From positions 1 to 31,760 of the IMG/VR virus record IMGVR_UViG_3300006033_000079: a stretch of 31,760 bases of DNA. The stretch is one strand, 5' to 3'. Positions 7,381 to 14,006 of the stretch are shown here, piece after piece. Source of the DNA: a virus. A program made the position numbers and the translations under genes. The first letter of the stretch is position 1. Each line of letters begins with the position of its first letter. Below the pieces are notes generated by a model. The model searched no databases. It saw only the letters and a program-made list of their open reading frames with translations, and was not told the origin of the DNA.

Positions 7381-7495
7381 CGGGGCGACCCGACTAGGTT
7401 CCCCCGGTCCAAAGTCGCCCCGATCGACCGCGCACCAGGAAGACCATGCGGGCCGACTGACCGAGACCTACCGCACGCGGTGCGCGTTTGCAAGA
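7381..7495. other. Non-coding gap with inverted repeat and a GGTTCC box
   Basis: This stretch has no convincing gene. CGGGGCGAC (7381-7389) pairs with GTCGCCCCG (7414-7422) across a 24-base loop; no T-tract follows, so a standard terminator is not indicated. The loop holds CTAGGTTCCCCC (7394-7405), related to the repeats in 10148-10407 on the other side of the primase gene. Confidence 0.45.
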
Positions 7496-7524
7496 TTGAC
7501 CGTCGGCGCTGATGGTGGCTAATA
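7496..7524 (+). promoter_or_regulatory. Promoter for the primase operon
   Basis: TTGACC (7496-7501), 17-base spacer, CTAATA (7519-7524); an 18-base spacing gives TAATAG. There is no GTCAA half-site, so it may escape the palindrome-based control. The following leader (7524-7566) contains AGGGCGG and its complement CCGCCCT, a possible hairpin before the GTG start at 7595. Confidence 0.55.
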
Positions 7525-7594
7525 GGGCGGGCGGGGCGAGATGTGACGCGTCTCTGCCGCCGCCCTAACCAACTACGTATATGAAGGATACGCC

Positions 7595-7837
7595 GTGGCT
7601 GACTTTTCTTTACAGGCTCAATTCCCCCGTTGCAATAGTTGCCGGTTTTGGGCTGTCCTGCTGTCCGATTATGATAATGTAGCCGAATGCCGTCGAGACG
7701 CCCCGACTCCGGTCGCCGGAAAAATGGTTTTGGGCATCCGCGGTAAGTCGCGGATAGGCTCTCTGGTTGGTCCGCGCGGTCTATGGCCTTTAACCTATCA
7801 GACGGACGGCTGCGGCCGGCACGAGCCGCACGCGTGA
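7595..7837 (+). CDS. Small cysteine-rich, probably zinc-binding protein
   Basis: An 80-residue protein starting at GTG 7595, 7 bases after GAAGGA. The cysteines fit a zinc-ribbon-like pattern: C-x-x-C-R-F-W (about 14-20), a third cysteine in A-E-C-R-R-D-A-P (about 32), and a last one in W-P-L-T-Y-Q-T-D-G-C-G (about 73). Small proteins with C-x-x-C-R-F-W ... C-R-R ... W-P are common beside phage primase or replication genes. Its stop overlaps the next start (GTGA at 7834), implying coupled translation with the primase-helicase. Function is otherwise unknown. Confidence 0.75.
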   Translation: MADFSLQAQFPRCNSCRFWAVLLSDYDNVAECRRDAPTPVAGKMVLGIRGKSRIGSLVGPRGLWPLTYQTDGCGRHEPHA

Positions 7838-10071
7838 CCCTCCCCGCACCGCTCGCACCGCTTGCCAATATCCGCCAATGGGTCACCTATCGGCTGATGC
7901 CGAACGACAAAGGCAAGACCGATAAACTGCCGTGCAACTGGCAGACCGGCGAGATATCGAGCGCCCATGAGCCCGGCAACTGGACCACGTACGATCAGGC
8001 GATCAGTATGTCGGTGCTGGCCGACCGCGGGCATGGCCATGGCGCGGGGTTTGTCCTGTCGCCGGGCGACGACTTTTGGTTTGTGGACATTGATAATTGT
8101 CTGACCGCCGAGCGCAAATGGTCGCCGCTCGCCCTCGAGCTTTGTTCGCGGCTGGCGGGCGCGGCTATCGAGGTTAGCCAGTCCGGCAAGGGCTTGCATA
8201 TTATCGGTACGGGCGCCGTCCCGCACCATCGCTGCAAGAATATTCCGCTCGGCCTCGAGCTTTATACCGAACGCCGGTTCATTGCGATTACCGGCACTGC
8301 GGCGCGCGGTGACGTGTCGGCCGACCTGTCCGGACCGCTTGCGGGTGTTATCGCCGAGTATTTCACACCGAAAGCCGACTCGGGCTCGGGACCGCTCGAC
8401 GACTGGACCAGCCAGCCCTGCGAAGGGTGGGTCGGGTCGGCCGATGATGACGATCTGATACGGCGGGCCCGCAAGCAAAAACCGAAGCCGTCAGCTGCGG
8501 CGGCCCTGCGACCGGGATCCGAAGAGTCGGTCAGCTTTGACGACCTATGGACCGGCAATGTCGAAGCCCTCGCGCGCCAGTGGCCGCCCGACTCCAGTTC
8601 GAACAGTCCTTACGATGCGAGCAGCGCCGATATGAGCCTGGCCATGCGGCTGGCTTTCTGGACCGGCCGCGACTGCGAGCGTATCGAACGTCTTATGCGC
8701 ATGTCGGGTATCATGCGTGATAAATACGAGCGGCGCGATTATATCGAACGCACGATCATGCTGGCCGCCGGGAGTGTTACCGACGTCTGTAAGGACAAAA
8801 CGCCCGAGCCGGTACCTGTCGGGCCGCCGATCGAGGTCAAGGCGCCTGACGGTACGCTGCGGATGCTTCAGGCGACGGACGACAAGAACAGCCTGCAGAA
8901 TGTCGAAGCGCATCTGGCCCTAGCCGGTCGGTCGGTCGCCTATGACGAGTTTGCCGATCGGATCCTGCTCGACGGCGAGCCTCTGAACGATCGAACCGAA
9001 TTGCTCGCCCGCGCCGATATGGCCGAAACCTATTTCATCAAATTTTCCAAAGAGACGTTCGCCGACGGACTGCGCGCCGCGGCGTATCGCAACACACGGC
9101 ATCCGCTTCGCGAATGGCTCGACGCGACCGAACCGACATGGGACGGCGTGCCGCGCCTGGACCGCTGGCTGACGACATATCTGGGCGTCGAGTCGACCCC
9201 CTATACCGATGCGGTCGGCGCTATTTTTCTGACCGCCGCCGTCCGCCGCGCCCGCCAGCCGGGTTGCAAGTTCGACGAACTGATGATCCTCGAGGGGCCG
9301 CAAGGCATCGAAAAATCAACCGCCGTTGCGACTCTCTGTCCCGATCGCGGCTGGTTTTCCGAAGACTTCACCGTAAAAATGGACAGCAAGGAATTGCTCG
9401 AGGCCACGCACGGCAAATGGCTGGTCGAAGCGCCCGAACTGTCGAAACTGACGGGCGCCGAGGTTGAACACGTCAAGCATTTGCTATCCCGCCAGTGGGA
9501 CCGGGCGCGCATGGCGTACGAACGGACGCCGACCGATCGCGGGCGCCAATGGGTCGGCTTCGGGACGGTCAATCCGACGAACGACGGGTATCTGTCCGAC
9601 CCGACAGGCAACCGGCGCTTCTGGCCCGTGCGGTGCGGCGTGGTCGACGTCAAGGGGATCGAACGTGACCGCGGGCAACTATGGGCCGAAGCCGCCCAGC
9701 GCGAGTCGGCCGGCGCGTCGATCCGTTTGCCCGAGGCGCTATGGGCGCTCGCCGCGATTGAACAGGAAGCCCGCGTCGTTGTCGACCCGCTGATGGAAAT
9801 TCTGGTCGAGGCGTTGGGCGGTTTCGAGAACGGACGAATCACCACGTCGGCGATCTGGGATCTGCTGCGTATCCCACCTGATCGACGTTCGTCGGCCGGT
9901 CGCAAGGTCGGCGACATTATGAAGCGGATGGGTTGGACACGGCGCCGCGTTAAGGTCGATGGCGGTCTGTCCTATTCGTATTTTAAAGGCAATGAGGTTG
10001 CGGAAATTATATGGGACGTGACGACCCATAAATTTATAACCGATCGGCCGAAATTACAGACCGTTCCCTAA
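7834..10071 (+). CDS. Primase-polymerase / VapE-like helicase replication protein
   Basis: A 745-residue two-part replication protein when started at GTG 7834, which overlaps the preceding stop; an ATG at 7783 is possible but overlaps far more. N-terminal AEP-type PrimPol features: DKLPCNW (30-36), metal-binding VDIDN (84-88), SQSGKGLHIIG (115-125), ELYTERRFIAITG (142-154). The C-terminal part is VapE/VirE-like P-loop ATPase: GPQGIEKS (488-495), acidic WLVEAPEL with E532, and TGNRRFWPV (591-599) supplying an arginine finger-like segment. The P-loop has Glu where most have Gly. It would prime and unwind phage DNA. A terminator follows. Confidence 0.9.
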   Translation: MTLPAPLAPLANIRQWVTYRLMPNDKGKTDKLPCNWQTGEISSAHEPGNWTTYDQAISMSVLADRGHGHGAGFVLSPGDDFWFVDIDNCLTAERKWSPLALELCSRLAGAAIEVSQSGKGLHIIGTGAVPHHRCKNIPLGLELYTERRFIAITGTAARGDVSADLSGPLAGVIAEYFTPKADSGSGPLDDWTSQPCEGWVGSADDDDLIRRARKQKPKPSAAAALRPGSEESVSFDDLWTGNVEALARQWPPDSSSNSPYDASSADMSLAMRLAFWTGRDCERIERLMRMSGIMRDKYERRDYIERTIMLAAGSVTDVCKDKTPEPVPVGPPIEVKAPDGTLRMLQATDDKNSLQNVEAHLALAGRSVAYDEFADRILLDGEPLNDRTELLARADMAETYFIKFSKETFADGLRAAAYRNTRHPLREWLDATEPTWDGVPRLDRWLTTYLGVESTPYTDAVGAIFLTAAVRRARQPGCKFDELMILEGPQGIEKSTAVATLCPDRGWFSEDFTVKMDSKELLEATHGKWLVEAPELSKLTGAEVEHVKHLLSRQWDRARMAYERTPTDRGRQWVGFGTVNPTNDGYLSDPTGNRRFWPVRCGVVDVKGIERDRGQLWAEAAQRESAGASIRLPEALWALAAIEQEARVVVDPLMEILVEALGGFENGRITTSAIWDLLRIPPDRRSSAGRKVGDIMKRMGWTRRRVKVDGGLSYSYFKGNEVAEIIWDVTTHKFITDRPKLQTVP

Positions 10072-10100
10072 TTACTATATTTTCAGCGAGGCCAGTGTGG
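10072..10100. other. Short AT-rich spacer
   Basis: Bases between the primase-helicase stop and the terminator hairpin; AT-rich (ATTACTATATTTTCAG) and without a recognised signal. Confidence 0.4.
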
Positions 10101-10139
10101 AGGCGTTCGGTATAATTACCGGGCGCCTTTTATATTTTA
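10101..10139 (+). terminator. Rho-independent terminator after the replication gene
   Basis: GGCGTTCGGTA (10102-10112) and TACCGGGCGCC (10117-10127) form an 11-bp stem (two G-U pairs) closed by the four-base loop TAAT and extended by an A-T pair. It is followed directly by TTTTATATTTT. This is the clearest intrinsic terminator in the window and separates the early/replication block from the packaging block. Confidence 0.85.
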
Positions 10140-10558
10140 AGGGCGGCCGGTTCCCCCTTTCGAACAGCCGAAGGGGGCACCGCGTTTTCCGCAGTTTTCT
10201 GCGGGTTTCAGAGGGGTCGGTTCCCCCGTTTCCCCGGTTCCCGGTAACTTCCCTACATGGGTAGTTTTTACCGTTACGGGCCGTATGGCTATCACCCTAT
10301 TTTCCTTTAGTCTTTAGACTCTACTAGGAACCTAGGAACCTAGGAACTATATAGATTAAGAACCGCAGAAAACCTGGAATTTTTAGGGTTCCCATATCGG
10401 TTCCCCCTTCGTTCGGGACGGGATTGTGAATTACGGGTAGGTTCGGTCCGGATTAAGGATGCTACCGGCGATTGGGCGGACGAACCCGCAAGCCCGCCAA
10501 CTTCGCGCGTGAACCGATCCCCTTGCCCCGGCCAGCCCCGGCCCGTATATTGACCGGC
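10140..10558. other. Non-coding region with GGTTCC-type repeats; candidate origin or control region
   Basis: About 420 bases without a gene. CGGTTCCCCC occurs three times exactly (10148-10157, 10218-10227, 10398-10407), with shorter GGTTCCC copies at 10236 and 10388. Three perfect tandem copies of CTAGGAAC lie at 10324-10347; their GGAACC is the reverse complement of GGTTCC. AGTCT-TT-AGACT (10309-10320) is a small palindrome beside them. The 10260-10390 part is AT-richer than the surroundings. Iterons plus an AT-rich stretch right after the primase-helicase gene suggest a replication origin; a complex operator is the alternative. Nothing else was seen. Confidence 0.55.
10324..10347. repeat. 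Three tandem copies of CTAGGAAC
   Basis: Perfect 8-base tandem repeats at 10324-10331, 10332-10339 and 10340-10347, creating CCTAGG palindromes at the joins and running into TATATAG. They lie in the AT-rich centre of the non-coding region and share the GGAACC/GGTTCC core with the CGGTTCCCCC repeats. Confidence 0.85.
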
Positions 10559-10566
10559 ATGTCAAA
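10549..10566. promoter_or_regulatory. TTGAC-N6-GTCAA palindrome over the terminase small subunit start
   Basis: ATTGAC-CGGCAT-GTCAA, same half-sites and spacing as P2 and P3. The ATG of terminase small subunit (10559-10561) lies inside it. A -10 after 17 bases would be CGATTA, which is poor, so this copy looks more like an operator than a promoter. Confidence 0.45.
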
Positions 10567-10981
10567 GACCGACGATTACGGCGACACCCTCGAGGCTCAA
10601 ATGCTGGCGGACTTTGTGACCGACGGCATGACGATGATTGACGCTTGCGCGACGATGGGGATCCCCCTGCGGACGGCCTACGATCGCCTGAAAGCCAATC
10701 CGAAATTTGCCGCACTGATGGACGAGGCGCGCGCGGCAGGCTTCGACGCGATTGCGAACGGCATCCGGAAAGTCACCCGCGGCGAGGCGGGCCATTCGTC
10801 CGGCGACGTGAAGCGCGACCGACTGATCGCCGAGATGGACGCGAAGCTCCTGGCCAAATGGCACCCCAAAAAATACGGCGAGAAGCTCGAGATCGAACAG
10901 AAGTCGGCCAATGTGTCGATCCCCGTCGGTAACGACCCGATCGCTGCGCAACGCGCGTACGAGCAACTTCTTAAGGGTTGA
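10559..10981 (+). CDS. terS: Terminase small subunit
   Basis: A 140-residue DNA-recognition subunit of the packaging motor. The N-terminal part contains an HTH-like segment (GMTMIDACATMGIPLRTAYDRLKANPKFAALMDEARAAG, about 22-60). The later KRDRLIAEMDAKLLAKWHPKKYGEK (about 87-111) is the typical terminase small subunit ending, in which a K-W-x-x-x-K-Y-G motif is common. The ATG at 10559 lacks an obvious ribosome site and lies within the TTGAC-N6-GTCAA palindrome; an upstream TTG at 10472 is possible but adds a Pro/Arg-rich stretch of poor quality. The large subunit is far away, at 15734. Confidence 0.85.
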   Translation: MSKTDDYGDTLEAQMLADFVTDGMTMIDACATMGIPLRTAYDRLKANPKFAALMDEARAAGFDAIANGIRKVTRGEAGHSSGDVKRDRLIAEMDAKLLAKWHPKKYGEKLEIEQKSANVSIPVGNDPIAAQRAYEQLLKG

Positions 10982-11006
10982 CGGCGCGGTCAATACTCGC
11001 TAGCCC
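10978..11006 (+). promoter_or_regulatory. Palindromic promoter P4 (TTGAC-N6-GTCAA)
   Basis: TTGACG (10978-10983), 17-base spacer, TAGCCC (11001-11006), with TTGAC-GGCGCG-GTCAA at 10978-10993 overlapping the end of the terminase small subunit gene. The -10 ends only six bases before the next ATG (11013), so the predicted transcript would begin at or next to the start codon. Confidence 0.65.
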
Positions 11007-11012
11007 CGTCGC

Positions 11013-11408
11013 ATGATCAGTGACGAGGACCTTCGCGACCATTTCGAACGCCAATACGCGCAGGGCGGCCCGACGGCCGATATTGCCCGCGCCGTGCTGG
11101 AACTGATCGACCGGGCCGACTCGTTCGACGAGGAATTGGAAGTCCTCGGAGACTACACGCCTGCCGAAGCCGCCAAGGAACTGGAAAAATACGACTCGCT
11201 GGTCGTCTGGGCCGAGCAAGACATCACGTTCAAAGAGTTTGGCGATCTGGACGAGGAATCGCTAGAGCGGTTCGCCCGAGCGTACGACAGGTACGAACAG
11301 CGATCGGACGACGTGTCGACGCTCGCGATCGAAGCGGGGTTGCTGCCCCTGCGAGACTACGAAACCGACCCGTTACCGCTAATTCGCATGTTCTTGCCGG
11401 TCGACTAA
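11013..11408 (+). CDS. Acidic phage protein of unknown function
   Basis: A 131-residue, very acidic, helical protein (many Glu/Asp, e.g. DSFDEELEVLGDYTPAEAAKELEKYDSL). No domain was recognised. The ATG at 11013 has no Shine-Dalgarno sequence (preceding bases TAGCCCCGTCGC) and sits at the position expected for the start of transcription from P4, so it may be translated from a leaderless mRNA. Confidence 0.75.
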   Translation: MISDEDLRDHFERQYAQGGPTADIARAVLELIDRADSFDEELEVLGDYTPAEAAKELEKYDSLVVWAEQDITFKEFGDLDEESLERFARAYDRYEQRSDDVSTLAIEAGLLPLRDYETDPLPLIRMFLPVD

Positions 11409-11421
11409 GGGAGACTGACCG

Positions 11422-11553
11422 ATGTTTTGCATATCGTTCGGACCGATCGTGTTCCTCCGCATTGGGCGCGTCTGGTCGCTCGACCTGACCGCAACGTTCG
11501 GTATTTTCGGGATCGGCTGGCGCTTTGTGCGCTGCCGGAGGATCAAACCATGA
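11422..11553 (+). CDS. Short hydrophobic peptide, unknown
   Basis: A 43-residue reading frame (start MFCISFGPIVFLRIGRVWSL) after AGGGAGA at 11408-11414. It is hydrophobic and aromatic with basic ends (C-terminus CRRIKP) and could be membrane-associated. It ends in an ATGA overlap with the next gene (11550), which supports its being translated. Function unknown. Confidence 0.6.
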   Translation: MFCISFGPIVFLRIGRVWSLDLTATFGIFGIGWRFVRCRRIKP

Positions 11554-11780
11554 CCGTAACCGAAAAACAACGTGCTGCACGAGCCGCCGCATGGCGCAAG
11601 GCGCGCGAAAAGCTCGCGCCGTCTCTTTGGGTGCGCGCGGCGATTGATGGTCATCTTCAGGGCCGCTCGCCTATGGGCGTCGATCTGGCGCGCCTCAACC
11701 CCCACCGTCAGCAACGGCAAGGCGACGAGATTGCATGTTCGTGCGGGCGCCGTTGGCCCGTCGGGGAGAACCACCCATGA
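11550..11780 (+). CDS. Small basic phage protein of unknown function
   Basis: A 76-residue basic protein: an Ala/Arg/Lys-rich helix (KQRAARAAAWRKAREKLAPSLW), then a short C-terminal piece with C-S-C-G-R-R-W-P that could be half of a zinc site. It is coupled by ATGA to both neighbours (11550, 11777). Nucleic-acid binding is possible from its charge, nothing more. Confidence 0.65.
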   Translation: MTVTEKQRAARAAAWRKAREKLAPSLWVRAAIDGHLQGRSPMGVDLARLNPHRQQRQGDEIACSCGRRWPVGENHP

Positions 11781-12172
11781 CCGACCTATCAGGACTTATC
11801 GAAAGGGTGGAGGCGGCGGGCGAAGGTTCGCGGGAATTGGATGCTGACATTGCCCGCGCGATCGGTCGAATCCCGCCCCATGCTGGATACGCCGCAATGG
11901 ATGACGTCGCTTGGGATCGGGGCCTTGGATACAGCGTCCCCGCATATACCACATCACTCGACGCTGCGATGACGCTTAAGCCCTCCGGCGAGGGACATTG
12001 GCCGCAGCTTATAATGACGGGCACCAATCCGAACAACTCGCGCAGGCAGCGGGATCGCGCGGAGATATGGACGAAGAACGGTGGGAAGCCGTTCCGAGGA
12101 CATGCCGCCACCCCCGCCCTCGCAATCGTCGCCGCCTCTCTCCGCGCTCAAAAGGAACAAGCAAATGGATGA
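11777..12172 (+). CDS. Accessory phage protein of a common unknown family
   Basis: A 131-residue protein starting MTDLSGLIERVEAAGEGSRELDADIARAIG, then Y-T-T-S-L-D-A-A-M-T-L and a final H-A-A-T-P-A-L-A-I-V-A-A-S-L-R-A. The same order of motifs (E-G-S-R-E-L-D, YT-x-SLDAAM, ATPALA-x-x-AA-LRA) is frequent in alphaproteobacterial phages and prophages, with no known function. It starts at an ATGA overlap (11777) and opens a group of small accessory genes between the terminase small subunit and the structural genes. Confidence 0.8.
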   Translation: MTDLSGLIERVEAAGEGSRELDADIARAIGRIPPHAGYAAMDDVAWDRGLGYSVPAYTTSLDAAMTLKPSGEGHWPQLIMTGTNPNNSRRQRDRAEIWTKNGGKPFRGHAATPALAIVAASLRAQKEQANG

Positions 12173-12410
12173 CGAAGCGATTTGGGCGATGGCCGAAAGG
12201 ATCGTGCGGCAATGCTATCCAGAAACGGACATGGCTTGCGCTGGCGATCTTCTCAAGGTCGCCCGCGCCGCGATCATCGAGACGCGGGAGCAAATAGCCG
12301 CGTGGCTTGAGCAATACCCCTCACCGATGGACGACTTGGACATAGCGATGCGCATTCGGGAGATTTGCGCCGCAATCCGCTTTGGTCAGCAATTCAGGAA
12401 GGACGTGTGA
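12165..12410 (+). CDS. Small phage protein of unknown function
   Basis: An 81-residue helical protein with AAAGGA before the ATG at 12165. It begins MDDEAIWAMAERIVRQCYPE and has the look of small alphaproteobacterial phage accessory proteins. Overlap of four bases or more with both neighbours. No function can be assigned. Confidence 0.7.
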   Translation: MDDEAIWAMAERIVRQCYPETDMACAGDLLKVARAAIIETREQIAAWLEQYPSPMDDLDIAMRIREICAAIRFGQQFRKDV

Positions 12411-12637
12411 TGAACATCGAGGACGAATGCTGCTGCGGTGAGCCGGACTATGGCGTTTTTGGAGACGCTAACCAGTGCCCGCGCTGTCGGGGGTTGCCGC
12501 TGTCATATCAGCGCGATCCGAAACGCGAGGCGGAAGCGGCTCGGCAGCGCAAGCGTGATGATGAACGCCAGCGCATCTCGCGCGATTTCAACTCGCACAT
12601 GATCCATCTTTATAACGAAGCGAGGAAACGCCCATGA
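12410..12637 (+). CDS. Small cysteine-rich protein, zinc-ribbon-like
   Basis: A 75-residue protein. The N-terminus carries E-C-C-C-G and C-P-R-C (about residues 6-26), a likely zinc ribbon; the rest is a highly charged Arg/Glu-rich helix (PKREAEAARQRKRDDERQRISRDF). The ATG at 12410 overlaps the previous TGA. Binding of nucleic acid is plausible but unproven. Confidence 0.7.
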   Translation: MNIEDECCCGEPDYGVFGDANQCPRCRGLPLSYQRDPKREAEAARQRKRDDERQRISRDFNSHMIHLYNEARKRP

Positions 12638-12903
12638 CTGACACCAACAACACGGATGGGACGGATCTCGATTATCCGGTTGCCGCGCCCTCAGACGTCG
12701 ATCCGGTCATCTACCGATCGCAGATCATCCAAGCGATGGCCGCGCGTTATCAGCAGGCTGTGCCCGACCTTTCGAACGAAGAGGCCCACGATTCCGCGAT
12801 GTCCACTTGGGGCACGGACTGGGATACCGACCCCGCGCCGCGCACGATCGAAGCATCCTACGACGAGGTTGATGCCGACCTGTCCTATTGGGGAGAAGAA
12901 TGA
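12634..12903 (+). CDS. Small acidic phage protein of unknown function
   Basis: An 89-residue acidic protein with a repeated-start feature: its first codons (M-T-D-T-N-N-T-D-G) share 19 identical bases with the start of the next gene. The middle holds a helix (PVIYRSQIIQAMAARYQQAVPDLSNEEA) and the end is rich in Asp/Trp/Tyr. No family was recognised. It overlaps the neighbours at 12634 and 12900. Confidence 0.65.
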   Translation: MTDTNNTDGTDLDYPVAAPSDVDPVIYRSQIIQAMAARYQQAVPDLSNEEAHDSAMSTWGTDWDTDPAPRTIEASYDEVDADLSYWGEE

Positions 12904-13535
12904 TGACCACCAACAACACGGATGGGGCGGCGCTTTTGCCGGTGACGCTCAAGCCATGCCCTTTCACCGGGCAGGTCGCGAAAGGCCCAACTCCGCAAGC
13001 AAATGGCTATTGGCGAATTTATGGCGGGAGCTATTTCATCGAGCGGCCCACGGAGGCGCTTGCCATCGCCGCATGGAACACCCGCGCGCCCCTCCCCGCC
13101 ACACAGGAGGATGCCGAGCGTTCCGGGATGGGCCTGTTCGATATTGAGCCGAACCTTGCAGAGTCGTCGCGAGAGCCGTCACTGCGACGAATAGTGAGAA
13201 AATATTACAACGACCATTTCAACGCGGTTCGGGCAGAAGAACTTACCACGGCGTATTTCAAAGCCCTCTCCACCCCCGCAATGTCAGACCGGCAGGAATA
13301 TGACGGGGAGGCGGTGCGGGAGGCGCTGGAACGGATCGAAGCGACTATCGAAGCTGCCGAGCGCTGCATGAACGCATCGCCGTTCTGGGATGACAACTCG
13401 CGATACGCTGGCAAAGCATTGCTCGACTATCCGCGCGCTCAGATCGCACATGAGCGCGCCGCGCTCGCTCATCCAGCGCAAGCCCGCGATGAGATGCGAG
13501 AGGGACAGAGCCAGTTGCCCATCCGTCAGCCATAG
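12900..13535 (+). CDS. Lar-like protein with degenerate zinc ribbon
   Basis: A 211-residue protein. Residues about 17-64 follow the Lar (restriction alleviation) family: L-K-P-C-P-F-x-G, an aromatic Y-W-R-I-Y, then E-A-L-A-I-A-A-W-N-T-R. Of the family's cysteine pairs only one Cys remains (C-P-F-T-G instead of C-P-F-C-G), so zinc binding is probably lost. The remaining 150 residues are helical (EALERIEATIEAAERCMN) and of unknown role. The start is ATGATG at 12900/12903. A Lar fold without metal may have a different function, or be decaying. Confidence 0.65.
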   Translation: MMTTNNTDGAALLPVTLKPCPFTGQVAKGPTPQANGYWRIYGGSYFIERPTEALAIAAWNTRAPLPATQEDAERSGMGLFDIEPNLAESSREPSLRRIVRKYYNDHFNAVRAEELTTAYFKALSTPAMSDRQEYDGEAVREALERIEATIEAAERCMNASPFWDDNSRYAGKALLDYPRAQIAHERAALAHPAQARDEMREGQSQLPIRQP

Positions 13536-13571
13536 GCTATCGTAAGCACTCACCGTATCGAGGATCCATCC

Positions 13572-13979
13572 ATGGCTTTCCAATTTTCAACAGCGGGCCG
13601 TAACGCTTCGCTTGATGAACTTTTCGCAACGATCGGCGCAAGTGCGGTTCTCAAGATCCGCACGGGCGCGGTCCCGGCGAACTGTGCGGCGGCCGATAGC
13701 GGCACGGTCCTGGCAACCCTCAATCTCCCCTCGACGTACATGGCCGCCGCTTCGGGCGGATCGAAAAGCAAGACCGGGACGTGGGAAGACCTGTCCGCCG
13801 ATGCGGCCGGCACTGCCGGACACTTCCGGCTCTATCGGTCGGACGGAACGACTTGCGAACAGCAAGGCACGATCACCGCGACAGGCGACGGCGGGGACAT
13901 GACGCTCGACAACGTGGTCATTGCGGTCGGCCAGGCCATCACCATTACCGGCTATACGGTCACTGCCGGCGGCGCATAA
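13572..13979 (+). CDS. Phage structural-type protein (virion-associated, role unknown)
   Basis: A 135-residue beta-rich protein beginning MAFQFSTAGRNASLDELFATIG. The features A-V-L-K-I-R-T-G-A-x-P-A-N-C-A-A, G-T-V-L-A-T-L-N-L-P and D-G-G-D-M-T-L-D-N belong to a very common phage family of unknown function encoded among head/tail genes. The gene begins the structural block, after a 36-base gap. It may be a decoration or tail-associated protein; that is inference. Confidence 0.8.
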   Translation: MAFQFSTAGRNASLDELFATIGASAVLKIRTGAVPANCAAADSGTVLATLNLPSTYMAAASGGSKSKTGTWEDLSADAAGTAGHFRLYRSDGTTCEQQGTITATGDGGDMTLDNVVIAVGQAITITGYTVTAGGA

Positions 13980-14006
13980 TTCCCCATGACGGGCGGGAGA
14001 TAGCCC

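Noticed and set aside
7381-7594. tRNA or small RNA in the gap before the cysteine-rich protein
   Set aside because: The inverted repeats do not form a cloverleaf and no T-loop-like sequence is present; a promoter and leader explain the region better.
10472-10558. N-terminal extension of the terminase small subunit from a TTG codon
   Set aside because: It adds a Pro/Arg-rich stretch not expected for the family; ATG 10559 gives a normal N-terminus.
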